From JAAYJK01 sp964501655 (GTDB lineage: Bacteria; Bacillota; Syntrophomonadia; Syntrophomonadales; Syntrophomonadaceae): 64,000 bases of DNA. Each line of letters opens with the position of its first letter. Within the stretch, counting starts at the first letter, position 1. The stretch spans positions 1 to 64,000 of the forward strand of contig CAZCTN010000006.1 in assembly GCA_964501655.1 (NCBI GenBank), given 5' to 3'. Below, one piece after another: positions 53,838 through 61,323 of this stretch. Under the pieces are notes generated by a model. It had not been told where the DNA came from, made no database searches, and worked only from the letters and a program-made list of their open reading frames with translations. A program made the translations under genes and the position numbers.

Positions 53838-53954
53838 AAGGTAGGAAGGTTAGACGGTAGGTAAAAGAATGAGGTGTTAACCCGGTAATCCCAGTTGCGC
53901 TGTGCGCAAGCAGGATTCAGCACCATTCTTGGGACTCCTATGGGAGTTTTTTTT
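53838..53954 (+). promoter_or_regulatory. structured leader element 2 with terminator, before dctPQM
   Basis: The core GGTAGGAAGGTTAGACGGTA followed by GGTAAAAGAATG matches element 1 with a few changes and one base missing. Pairing AAGAATG (53865-53871) with CATTCTT (53923-53929) closes a stem around a variable region. ACTCC-TATG-GGAGT and T8 follow as terminator, 35 bases before the transporter's first start codon. Ligand unknown; the position suggests control of the TRAP operon. Confidence 0.55.
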
Positions 53955-53988
53955 CTTGCCTGAAGCCAGTTACTTAAGGAGGAGAAAA

Positions 53989-55086
53989 ATGCGAGTATTG
54001 TTGGGTAGCAGAAAAAAGAGTTGGGGAATGAGCCAAAAATTGCTGTGTCTGATGCTGATCTTGGTGCTGAGCACAGCCGTGGGATGTTCGAATTCCAGTA
54101 ATGAATCCGGGCAGGAACAGAAGCAGGCCCCGGTTATTGAACTTAGACTGGCCCATTTTTTCCCCAGTACTCATCCCGCTGAAACTGAACTGATTCAGCC
54201 CTGGATAGCAGCTATTGAAGAGGCCACCGCCGGTCAGGTCAAGATAGTAAGTTATCCCAATCAGACTCTGCTGAATGCTGATTCCATATATGCCGGAGTA
54301 GTAGACGGCAGCGCTGATCTGGGTCTTTCCTGTTTTTCATATACTCGAGGACGCTTCCCGGTTTTGGAAGTCTTTGAACTCCCGGGAATAACTTATAATA
54401 ATTCCAAAGTAGCCAGCAAGGTAGCCTGGGAAGGTATTCAGGAACTGAATCCCCAGGAAATCCAGGACACCAAGCTCATGATGGTACTGACTACCGGTCC
54501 TGGCGACCTCTACACCAAGTCTGCGGTTCGCAGCCTGGATGATATTAAGGGCATGGAGATTAGAGCTACCGGATTGAGCGCTACTACCCTGCAGGCCCTG
54601 GGAGCCGTACCGGCCGCTATGCCCCAGTCAGATGCCTATGAGGCTTTGACTAAAGGTGTGGTTAAGGGTAATCTGGGCCCCATTGAAGTATTAAAGGGAT
54701 GGAAGCAGGCCGAGGTCACCAGTTACATTACCCAGACCCCCTTCCTGTATAACACCTTGTTTTTTGTCACCATGAATCTTGATAAATGGAATTCATTGGA
54801 ACCTGATGTTCAACAGGCTATAGAAGCCATTAACGAAGAATATTTTGAAAAAGTTGCCATCTCCCTTTGGGATAAGCAAAATGAAGATGCATTAAAATAT
54901 GCGGTGGATGAACAGGGGATGGAAGTAATCACTCTCACCCCGGAAGAAGCTGATAAATGGATCAGCCTGGTTCAGCCTATCCAGGATGATTTTGTGGCCC
55001 GGATGAACGCAGACGGCAAGCCGGGACAGGAAATACTGGATACCGTAAAACAACTGGCTGATAAATACAACGCCGAATTTAAATAA
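53989..55086 (+). CDS. dctP: TRAP transporter solute-binding lipoprotein DctP
   Basis: 365 residues from ATG 53989 (AAGGAGGAG eight bases upstream; an earlier in-frame start lies inside the terminator). The lipoprotein signal ends LVLSTAVGC. The DctP fold shows LRLAHFFPSTHPAETELIQP, GKVKIVSYPN-like LL segment, and DDIKGMEIRATGLSATTLQA with the carboxylate-binding Arg at about residue 193, then ALGAVPAAMPQSDAYEALTK. It captures an organic acid outside the membrane. Substrate not predictable beyond a carboxylate. Confidence 0.92.
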   Translation: MRVLLGSRKKSWGMSQKLLCLMLILVLSTAVGCSNSSNESGQEQKQAPVIELRLAHFFPSTHPAETELIQPWIAAIEEATAGQVKIVSYPNQTLLNADSIYAGVVDGSADLGLSCFSYTRGRFPVLEVFELPGITYNNSKVASKVAWEGIQELNPQEIQDTKLMMVLTTGPGDLYTKSAVRSLDDIKGMEIRATGLSATTLQALGAVPAAMPQSDAYEALTKGVVKGNLGPIEVLKGWKQAEVTSYITQTPFLYNTLFFVTMNLDKWNSLEPDVQQAIEAINEEYFEKVAISLWDKQNEDALKYAVDEQGMEVITLTPEEADKWISLVQPIQDDFVARMNADGKPGQEILDTVKQLADKYNAEFK

Positions 55087-55104
55087 ATCTGGAGGTGCAG
55101 TTAG

Positions 55105-55674
55105 ATGAACAAGGCAGCCCGGCTGGTAAAAGAAATAAGCCAGCAAATGGATTATTTGGCTGGTTTATGTATTACAGCGGTGATGCTGCTGGTGGTCAGT
55201 AATGTCCTGCTGCGGGTGTTTTTGCATCGTCCTATACTGGGGACCTACGAATATGTAAACATGCTTACGGCAGTAGGGATTGGCCTCGCTCTGGCCCACT
55301 GCGCTTATCAAAAAGGCCATATCGCGGTGGACTTTCTGCTGGAACGTTTTTCCCGGAAACTGCAGACAACAGCCCAGATTCTTACCAATATAATTGCCTT
55401 ATCGTTCTGGAGTATGTCAGCATGGTACGTGGCCAAATATGCCCGTACCATGCTGGAAAGCAATACCGTATCACCTACCACCCAGTTTCCCCTGTGGCCG
55501 GTAGTCTTCCTGATAGCCTTCGGTCTTATGGCTTTAAGCCTGGTATTGACACTACAATTAACCCAATCATTGCAGATGGCTTTTGCCGCCGGTCTTCCTG
55601 ATGGCTTGCGGCCAGCTGGTTTTAAGCCCAGTATGGACGCTCCGGTAAACCCTGCCATTGAAGAGGGTTTTTAG
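55105..55674 (+). CDS. dctQ: TRAP transporter small membrane subunit DctQ
   Basis: 189 residues with four transmembrane helices. LCITAVMLLVVSNVLLRVFL, LGTYEYVNMLTAVGIGLALA and the short YQKGHIAVDFLLERF motif are DctQ landmarks. GGAGG stands 10 bases before the ATG. The TAG stop is followed at once by the dctM ATG. The C-terminal 25 residues are Pro-rich and soluble. Confidence 0.9.
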   Translation: MNKAARLVKEISQQMDYLAGLCITAVMLLVVSNVLLRVFLHRPILGTYEYVNMLTAVGIGLALAHCAYQKGHIAVDFLLERFSRKLQTTAQILTNIIALSFWSMSAWYVAKYARTMLESNTVSPTTQFPLWPVVFLIAFGLMALSLVLTLQLTQSLQMAFAAGLPDGLRPAGFKPSMDAPVNPAIEEGF

Positions 55675-56985
55675 ATGAATTCACTGCTTGCGGGACTTTT
55701 AGGTCTGGCTGCTTTTATGCTTTTGTTGGTACTCAGAATGCCTATTGCCTATGCCATGGCCCTGGTGGGATTTGTAGGATTCAGTCTTCTGACCTCTTTT
55801 TCATCAGGGTTTAGCATGGTAGCCAAGGAGATTTACAATACTTTCTCATCCTATTCCTTGAGTGTTATCGTAATGTTTATCTGGATGGGCTTTCTGGCTT
55901 ACTATTCCGGTATTGGCACCCGCTTGTATGTCTTTGCTCATAAGATGATCGGGCACTGGCCGGGAGGCCTGGCTATTGCAACTCAGCTGGCCTGTGGGGT
56001 CTTTGGAGCCATCTGTGGTTCCAACACCGCTACCTCGGCCACCATGGGGGCCATTGCCCTGCCGGAAATGAAGAAATACCATTATGATATGTCTCTGGCT
56101 ACCGCCAGTATTGCTGCCGGGGGAGTACTGGGAGTCTTGATTCCACCCAGTGTTATTTTTATCGTTTACGGTATGGCTACGGAACAATCGATAGGACGGC
56201 TCTTTATGGCCGGTATCATTCCCGGCCTCCTGTTGATGGTGTTCTATATTATAACTATCTGGATATTAACCCGACGCCGGACTGACTTGGGTCCCCCGGG
56301 CCCCAGGGCAGATTGGAAGGAGCGGCTGAAAAGCCTGCGGGGAGGTCTGGCTGAAGTACTGTTTGTGTTTGCCCTGTCCATGGGTGGTCTCTTTGCCGGC
56401 TGGTTTACACCCACTGAAGCCGGAGCAATTGGAGCCGCAGGAGTATTGGCAGCAGCTTTGGCCGGCAGGCACCTGAACTGGGAGGGCTTCAAACAATCTC
56501 TCTTTGATACTACTCGCACCACTGCCATGATCATGCTCATGATTGCAGGCGCCATGATGTTCGGTCGCTTTATGGCTATCAGCCGGGTTCCCTTTGAACT
56601 GGCTTCGTGGGCAGGCTCCCTGGCCTTTCCTCCCGTGCTGGTACTGGCCATAATTCTGCTGATCTACCTGGTGCTGGGCTGCTTTATTGATGCCCTGGCA
56701 CTTATCCTGCTTACCATTCCTATCTTTTTCCCAGTGGTGGTGAATACCCTGGGGTACGATCCCATCTGGTTCGGAGTAATTATGGTTATGGTAGTTGCCA
56801 TGGGTGTTATTACACCGCCGGTGGGAATGAATGTGTATGTTATTAAAGGAGTAGCACCGGAAATTCCGGTAGAATTAATATTCAAAGGTGTCTGGCCCTT
56901 TTTAATCGCTATCATATTGTGTCTGGCAGTACTGATAGCCTTCCCGGCCCTGGCTACCTTCCTCCCTTCCCTGCTGATAAGGTAA
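55675..56985 (+). CDS. dctM: TRAP transporter large membrane subunit DctM
   Basis: 436 residues, about 12-13 transmembrane helices. CGVFGAICGSNTATSATMGA, GVLGVLIPPSVIFIVYGMAT, FTPTEAGAIGAAGVL and the closing GVITPPVGMNVYVIKG are the DctM/SiaM elevator-domain signatures that bind sodium. Together with DctP and DctQ it forms a sodium-driven import system. The operon is complete and compact. Confidence 0.95.
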   Translation: MNSLLAGLLGLAAFMLLLVLRMPIAYAMALVGFVGFSLLTSFSSGFSMVAKEIYNTFSSYSLSVIVMFIWMGFLAYYSGIGTRLYVFAHKMIGHWPGGLAIATQLACGVFGAICGSNTATSATMGAIALPEMKKYHYDMSLATASIAAGGVLGVLIPPSVIFIVYGMATEQSIGRLFMAGIIPGLLLMVFYIITIWILTRRRTDLGPPGPRADWKERLKSLRGGLAEVLFVFALSMGGLFAGWFTPTEAGAIGAAGVLAAALAGRHLNWEGFKQSLFDTTRTTAMIMLMIAGAMMFGRFMAISRVPFELASWAGSLAFPPVLVLAIILLIYLVLGCFIDALALILLTIPIFFPVVVNTLGYDPIWFGVIMVMVVAMGVITPPVGMNVYVIKGVAPEIPVELIFKGVWPFLIAIILCLAVLIAFPALATFLPSLLIR

Positions 56986-57008
56986 ACCATGCAGGTCTTG
57001 TCAGCTGT

Positions 57009-58031
57009 TCAGCGGTTGATATATCGGGGAACCTTTTCTTGAGGATTGACCCGGTCCAAATCATACAAAACCCCGTCCGGATCGATGGAATAAGGTTGAA
57101 GTTTTTCCGCTATTCGGGCTTTTTCCATTTCCAGGTTGGACTGACCCGGGATCCATATATCGATAAGAATAGGACGTTCATTGACCGGCATCTGGTCAAC
57201 CTGGGCCAGGGCCCGATTGCACACTTCGCAATGGCTGGCAATAAACAGAACATATTCCCGGCTAAGATCAATCTGCACCGGGCTTCCATCGGCCCGATAG
57301 AAGGTAGTCAAAATTACTGCATCTCCTGCATCCGCGGCATCGTTCCCGACCTGCTCATCTGCCTGATGTTCATCAACAGTCTGACTTCTTTCTTCCCTGG
57401 TGTTCTTGTCAGGAAGGGTTTCAAGGTTTTCAGTATCGCTAATTTCTTCCGAGCTGCCCCGCGGTTCCATCCCTGCTTCAGACTGGGTATCAGAATCCTG
57501 GATGAAACTTTCAGAACTTGAAGGAGTATCTTGCCCGGGCTGGGACACTGCAATACTGGATGACTCTTCGATTCTGCTGTTCGCTTGATTAGCCCCATCA
57601 CTGAAGTTCAGCAGTAGCAGGAACGCCCCGACTGCCAGCAGCGAGATCAGGAGCATACACCTTACCGGCCTGGATTCTCTTTGCTGATAACCCAGCAGGA
57701 GCCATAACCCGACCATAATAACGGCCGAGATACAGCAGAAGACACAATACTGTTTAAGCACAAATATCTGTATCAGGACCATATTCATTGACACTAGGGC
57801 ACCCCCAGCAGCCAGCAACAGAGCGTAATTTCTTTTTCCCCTGACCAGGCACAGAAGAATCAGCAGGTAACCCAGTATTCCGGCATAGGCAATGGGCACC
57901 CCGAAGGGCTGACCCCAAAAGGTGTTATGAACTGTGTCACACGCTTCACAGCCGTATTTGGAGAAACTGATATAAAGACTGTCGATAACCCCTATTGCCG
58001 CCAGCAATACAGGCAAACGCTGATTATTCAT
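57009..58031 (-). CDS. VKOR-thioredoxin fusion, disulfide-forming protein
   Basis: About 340 residues. The N-terminal vitamin K epoxide reductase domain has four or five transmembrane helices, the loop pair CEAC (YGCEACDTVHNTFWG) and the redox pair CVFC (LKQYCVFCCISAV). An acidic Ser/Glu-rich linker of about 90 residues leads to a thioredoxin-like domain with SHCEVC and a cis-Pro-like EKVPRY end. It should oxidise cysteines of exported proteins using quinone. ATG 58031 has AGGA nine bases before; ATG 58067 is less well placed. It is convergent with dctM. Confidence 0.85.
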   Translation of the reverse strand: MNNQRLPVLLAAIGVIDSLYISFSKYGCEACDTVHNTFWGQPFGVPIAYAGILGYLLILLCLVRGKRNYALLLAAGGALVSMNMVLIQIFVLKQYCVFCCISAVIMVGLWLLLGYQQRESRPVRCMLLISLLAVGAFLLLLNFSDGANQANSRIEESSSIAVSQPGQDTPSSSESFIQDSDTQSEAGMEPRGSSEEISDTENLETLPDKNTREERSQTVDEHQADEQVGNDAADAGDAVILTTFYRADGSPVQIDLSREYVLFIASHCEVCNRALAQVDQMPVNERPILIDIWIPGQSNLEMEKARIAEKLQPYSIDPDGVLYDLDRVNPQEKVPRYINR

Positions 58032-58318
58032 CCCCATGATCCTTCCACTTGGAATTTGATGCTTCATAATTCCTTAAAAATAAACAACTACGGGCAGGGT
58101 CAACCCTCCACCGCAACGAGCTGGAGATTAACATCCACCACCGGCTTTGCTAACAGAACCGATCGTTTAAGAGGGGGAGTCATCTTTTCGCCTCGTAATA
58201 ATATTATCACAGCCGGGATTATGTGAATAGATAAGATGAACGCAGGGGGGGGGCTTGCTGCCGCCAATTGTCCTGTTCTATAAGACCAAGGAGGATTTGT
58301 TGCCTTCTCCCCGATATC

Positions 58319-58354
58319 CAAGAGCCCCCGCTAATGGTTCAGCAGGGGCTCTTG
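58319..58354. terminator. strong hairpin after tatA
   Basis: CAAGAGCCCCCGCT (58319-58332) and AGCAGGGGCTCTTG (58341-58354) pair at 13 of 14 positions with an 8-base loop. It lies 35 bases after the TatA stop on the - strand. No T-run follows in that direction, so it may be a Rho-independent-like stop of low efficiency or an mRNA 3'-end protector. Confidence 0.5.
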
Positions 58355-58388
58355 ATCTGCTCTGGTAATTTCACTCCAGGTCTGGAGG

Positions 58389-58571
58389 CTATTTCTTGTC
58401 CGCTAATTCTTCCAGGTAATCGTCATCTTCCCGGGCTTTGCGGAAATTATTCAGGGCTTTGCCCATGGACTCACCCACCTTGGGTAATTTCCCCGGTCCG
58501 ACAATAATCAGTATGATAGCCAGTATAAATATCATTTCCCAGGGACCAAAGTTGCCAATTAATCCAAACAT
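58389..58571 (-). CDS. tatA: TatA-type twin-arginine translocase subunit
   Basis: 60 residues: FGPWEMIFILAIILIIVGPG (membrane helix), then KLPKVGESMGKALNNFRKA, the Gly-Lys-Leu-Pro hinge and amphipathic helix of TatA/E, and an acidic tail. The window also has a Tat-signal flavoprotein (61324). No TatC is visible here, so it must be encoded elsewhere. Confidence 0.93.
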   Translation of the reverse strand: MFGLIGNFGPWEMIFILAIILIIVGPGKLPKVGESMGKALNNFRKAREDDDYLEELADKK

Positions 58572-58729
58572 CTTTTCATCCTCCTCTTCCTAAGACCGGA
58601 CTGCTCAGAGTCTGAATCCTCTGGTTGCCGGTTGTTCTCGCCGCTGCAGATCTCAAACAAAATATACTGTGGCCATTAAGGCCATGGATATCATCGCATC
58701 TGGTACCGGGAGCCTTTCCCCATGTTTTC

Positions 58730-59515
58730 TTAGCCATAGCTGTGCAGCCCTGCCAGGAGATAGTTTACTCCAAAGAAGGTGAAGAGCACCAGTATGAATC
58801 CCGCTATTACCACAAGGTTGGCATTGCTGCCTTTCCAGCCTTTGCTGCGATATATATGCAGGTATATGGCATAGATTATCCAGGTTACCAATGCCCAGGT
58901 CTCTTTGGGGTCCCAGCTCCAGTAAGTTCCCCAGGCTTGTTCTGCCCATACTCCTCCCAACACTATGGAGATGGACAGCATCACGAACCCGCCTCCTACT
59001 GCTCTGTATACATTTATATCATGACTGTTATCCTTTTTCAGCAGCTGCACCAGAGCCAGGGCTGCCGCCAGGGCAAAGGCGCTGTAGGCAAATACAGCAG
59101 TCAATACGTGGCTGGTCAGCCAGGGACTCTTCAGGGCCGGCATCAGTGGAGTAAAGCTGCCATGCTGCTGGGGCATGAGTAAAAATACCGTTCCCAGCAA
59201 CAGAGCGGTGATAACCATCAGACCGGCTCCCCCGCTGCGAGTCCGACTCGTCTTTTCATAAAGTAAATACAGCAGTACACTCACAAAAGTGAAGCAAAGC
59301 AAAAATTCATAACCGTCAGTTAAAGGCAGCCGGCCGGTCATAATGGTTCGTGCTGTCAGGGCAGCCAGGTTGGCCAGTGCTCCGGCTATGGCGGCAATAA
59401 CGGCCGCCTGGAGCAGCTTTTCACGCCTGCTCGAATATCCCAGGCCATACAGGCAACTACTAATCAAGAAAAGCAGCAAGGCCAGTCCGGTACTGGTTTT
59501 TATTATTTCTGCCAT
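58730..59515 (-). CDS. ccsA: cytochrome c maturation protein CcsA (System II)
   Basis: 261 residues, eight transmembrane helices. WAEQAWGTYWSWDPKETWAL is the tryptophan-rich WWD-type heme-handling loop; conserved histidines are in LTSHVLTAVFAYSAF and FGVNYLLAGLHSYG. It exports heme and attaches it to apocytochromes with ResB. The start follows GGAGG, which overlaps the ResB stop. Implies c-type cytochromes in the organism. Confidence 0.93.
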   Translation of the reverse strand: MAEIIKTSTGLALLLFLISSCLYGLGYSSRREKLLQAAVIAAIAGALANLAALTARTIMTGRLPLTDGYEFLLCFTFVSVLLYLLYEKTSRTRSGGAGLMVITALLLGTVFLLMPQQHGSFTPLMPALKSPWLTSHVLTAVFAYSAFALAAALALVQLLKKDNSHDINVYRAVGGGFVMLSISIVLGGVWAEQAWGTYWSWDPKETWALVTWIIYAIYLHIYRSKGWKGSNANLVVIAGFILVLFTFFGVNYLLAGLHSYG

Positions 59516-59517
59516 AT

Positions 59518-60522
59518 CTATTCCTCCCGGGTTTTCCTGTCCGAGCTGTCTCCGGTCCGCCTAAAAATACCCAGCTCCGCCAAAACTACCCCTAACATGA
59601 ACAAGATCCCTCCTGCTCCAGCATAAGGCAAGCCCGGATCTTCTTTAACTTTGAACACCGAATATGATTTGAGACCGTTGAATTCAAGGGCAGCATTGGA
59701 GTCAATTTCGATCCTTTCTCCAAAAGGAGCCGCCCCCACTCCCAGAAGCTGCTCTTCCTGGTAGATGGAATAGATAATCTTAGGGTTATTGGGCTGAAGA
59801 CTCTTGCTTTCCATCCCATAGGACGGGTCGAAATCGGGGACATATTTGAAAACTTTAACCCCCCACCTGCTGCCTGGAATGTTCAGCAGCTGCCCTTCTA
59901 CGGCAGCAGTATTCATCACCTTTCCCTCAGCTTCCAGCGTCACCCCCACCATGCTGCCATAACTTTGCTGATATATTTTGATTCCGTCATAGCGCAGCGG
60001 ATAGTTTACCCTAATGGTTTCCTGCTGCTCCAGCTGATCCCCCTTAAATACACTTACCCGGGACAAATACTGGGAGGGCATATTATTGTCATACAGCTCA
60101 ATTTCAAAGGCTTCCAGCAGCAAAGTCACCGCTTCCCCATTTCTTTCCTCAGCAATAACAGCTTTTTCTCCTTCGGCCAGCCTCACCGTACCGCTCTGTC
60201 CGGCCCAGCTGTTAATCATACCCCCGATCAGGATCAGCATCAATCCGCTGTGCAATATCAACCATCCCCATTGCCGCACCTTGCTCAAAAGGTCCTTCCC
60301 GGCCCCCAGCAGTTTTCTCAACTTAAGGCAGCGATTGATGGTACATAAACCCAGGTTGAAAAACAGCAAGATTATCAGGATATTGAACAGCAAATGATGA
60401 TAAAATCTGTCCGGCAGAATACTGCTCCCCACAGCTGAGAATAAAGCCAGCAATGCCAGCAAGACCAATCCGGTTTTCATGGAGGAAAAAGTCTTAAAGG
60501 TATAATGAAAGATCCTGCTCAT
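59518..60522 (-). CDS. resB: cytochrome c maturation protein ResB (Ccs1)
   Basis: 334 residues. Transmembrane helices near residues 17-35, 42-60 and 86-105 (LILHSGLMLILIGGMINSWA) and one close to the C-terminus bracket a large extracytoplasmic beta domain (RVNYPLRYDGIKIYQQSYGS is typical of ResB). The heme ligand His of the family is in ILHSG. It works with CcsA, encoded immediately downstream. GGAGGAG precedes the ATG. Confidence 0.92.
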   Translation of the reverse strand: MSRIFHYTFKTFSSMKTGLVLLALLALFSAVGSSILPDRFYHHLLFNILIILLFFNLGLCTINRCLKLRKLLGAGKDLLSKVRQWGWLILHSGLMLILIGGMINSWAGQSGTVRLAEGEKAVIAEERNGEAVTLLLEAFEIELYDNNMPSQYLSRVSVFKGDQLEQQETIRVNYPLRYDGIKIYQQSYGSMVGVTLEAEGKVMNTAAVEGQLLNIPGSRWGVKVFKYVPDFDPSYGMESKSLQPNNPKIIYSIYQEEQLLGVGAAPFGERIEIDSNAALEFNGLKSYSVFKVKEDPGLPYAGAGGILFMLGVVLAELGIFRRTGDSSDRKTREE

Positions 60523-60806
60523 GCCGACTCCTCCGTCTGAAATAATAAGATCGTACCTATATTGTACAATTATCTCTGATTTTTTTTCTTTGGATGAACC
60601 AACAATTCTTAAGATATCTTAATTGTACTAGCATCCAATCGTATTCATCATGTATACAGTTTCGTCCTGAACTCCTGCTGTTTTAACCCCAGCTTAGACC
60701 CAGAAATGCTCCGGTTCCCACTCCAATAATAACAGCTATTCCCCCAGCAGCAAGTGTAACTTTTTTACTAAAAATAGCTTTCCATCCCTTTTTGCCTTTT
60801 ACTTCA

Positions 60807-61025
60807 TTATTTTCCGTTTAATAGGTTTGCTGCTTTAACGCAGTCATTTCTCTGCTTAGAATCCTTCTGGCATTTCAGGCAGGCTGCAATCAGATGATCC
60901 AGCTCCTGGCTCAATTGCAGTATGTCTCCTTCAGTAAAGACTGTACCTCTTTCCTCGGCCAACCTGTTCAGATGCCATCGCTTATCTCCAATCCGCTCCA
61001 TCAACGGACAACCTTTGCACATCAT
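60807..61025 (-). CDS. Spo0E-like aspartyl-phosphate phosphatase
   Basis: About 72 residues; ATG 61025 is preferred (GGAGG eight bases before), 61031 being too close to it. The Spo0E signature is visible: LNRLAEERG then ILQLSQELDHLI, the S-Q-E-L-D motif. Cysteine pairs at both ends (CKGCPLM; CLKCQKDSKQRNDC) are unusual and could bind metal or form a redox switch. The family removes phosphate from Spo0A~P, delaying sporulation, so the host is probably an endospore former. Confidence 0.75.
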   Translation of the reverse strand: MMCKGCPLMERIGDKRWHLNRLAEERGTVFTEGDILQLSQELDHLIAACLKCQKDSKQRNDCVKAANLLNGK

Positions 61026-61253
61026 TTCCATATCCTCCGCTTCATACCTGTATGACCTCTATACAAATTAGCAGCATATGTTTATAATCAAGTGTAGAAG
61101 TTGGCAGAAGCACCTTTTCAAGAAAACGCCTGCGAATTTCATCTCCATTATAATTCAACTATCCGCTAAGTTGTTTTAGAGCCTACCCCAAGTTTTAGTC
61201 TCGATTTTAGTATCCGCGCCCAATCGAATATGCGAATTCTGCATGATACCATT

Positions 61254-61280
61254 AAACTAAACTTAATAGTTCTTTAGTTT
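61254..61280. promoter_or_regulatory. AAACTAAA/TTTAGTTT inverted repeat before the flavin reductase
   Basis: Perfect 8-bp arms (61254-61261 and 61273-61280) with an 11-base spacer, 44 bases before the flavin reductase start. Its AT-rich dyad form is typical of an operator; it may be the binding site of the PucR/CdaR-like regulator encoded downstream, which is speculative. The rest of 61032-61253 shows no gene. Confidence 0.4.
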
Positions 61281-61323
61281 GTCGTGTTGTTAACAGGGAA
61301 TCCAATTAGAGAGGAGAAGGATT

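Noticed and set aside
53458..53990. T-box leader controlling an amino-acid gene.
   Set aside because: There are two terminators and a GGTAGGAAGGT core, but the conserved AGGGTGGNACCGCG T-box sequence and a specifier loop layout are not visible, and the downstream genes encode a carboxylate transporter.
60683..60823. Short - strand frame encoding KKGWKAIFSKKVTLAAGGIA and a following hydrophobic helix, just after the Spo0E-like gene.
   Set aside because: It reads like a small membrane peptide but has no ATG, GTG or TTG start in frame and no ribosome site; the frame opens right after a stop. It may be a decayed gene.
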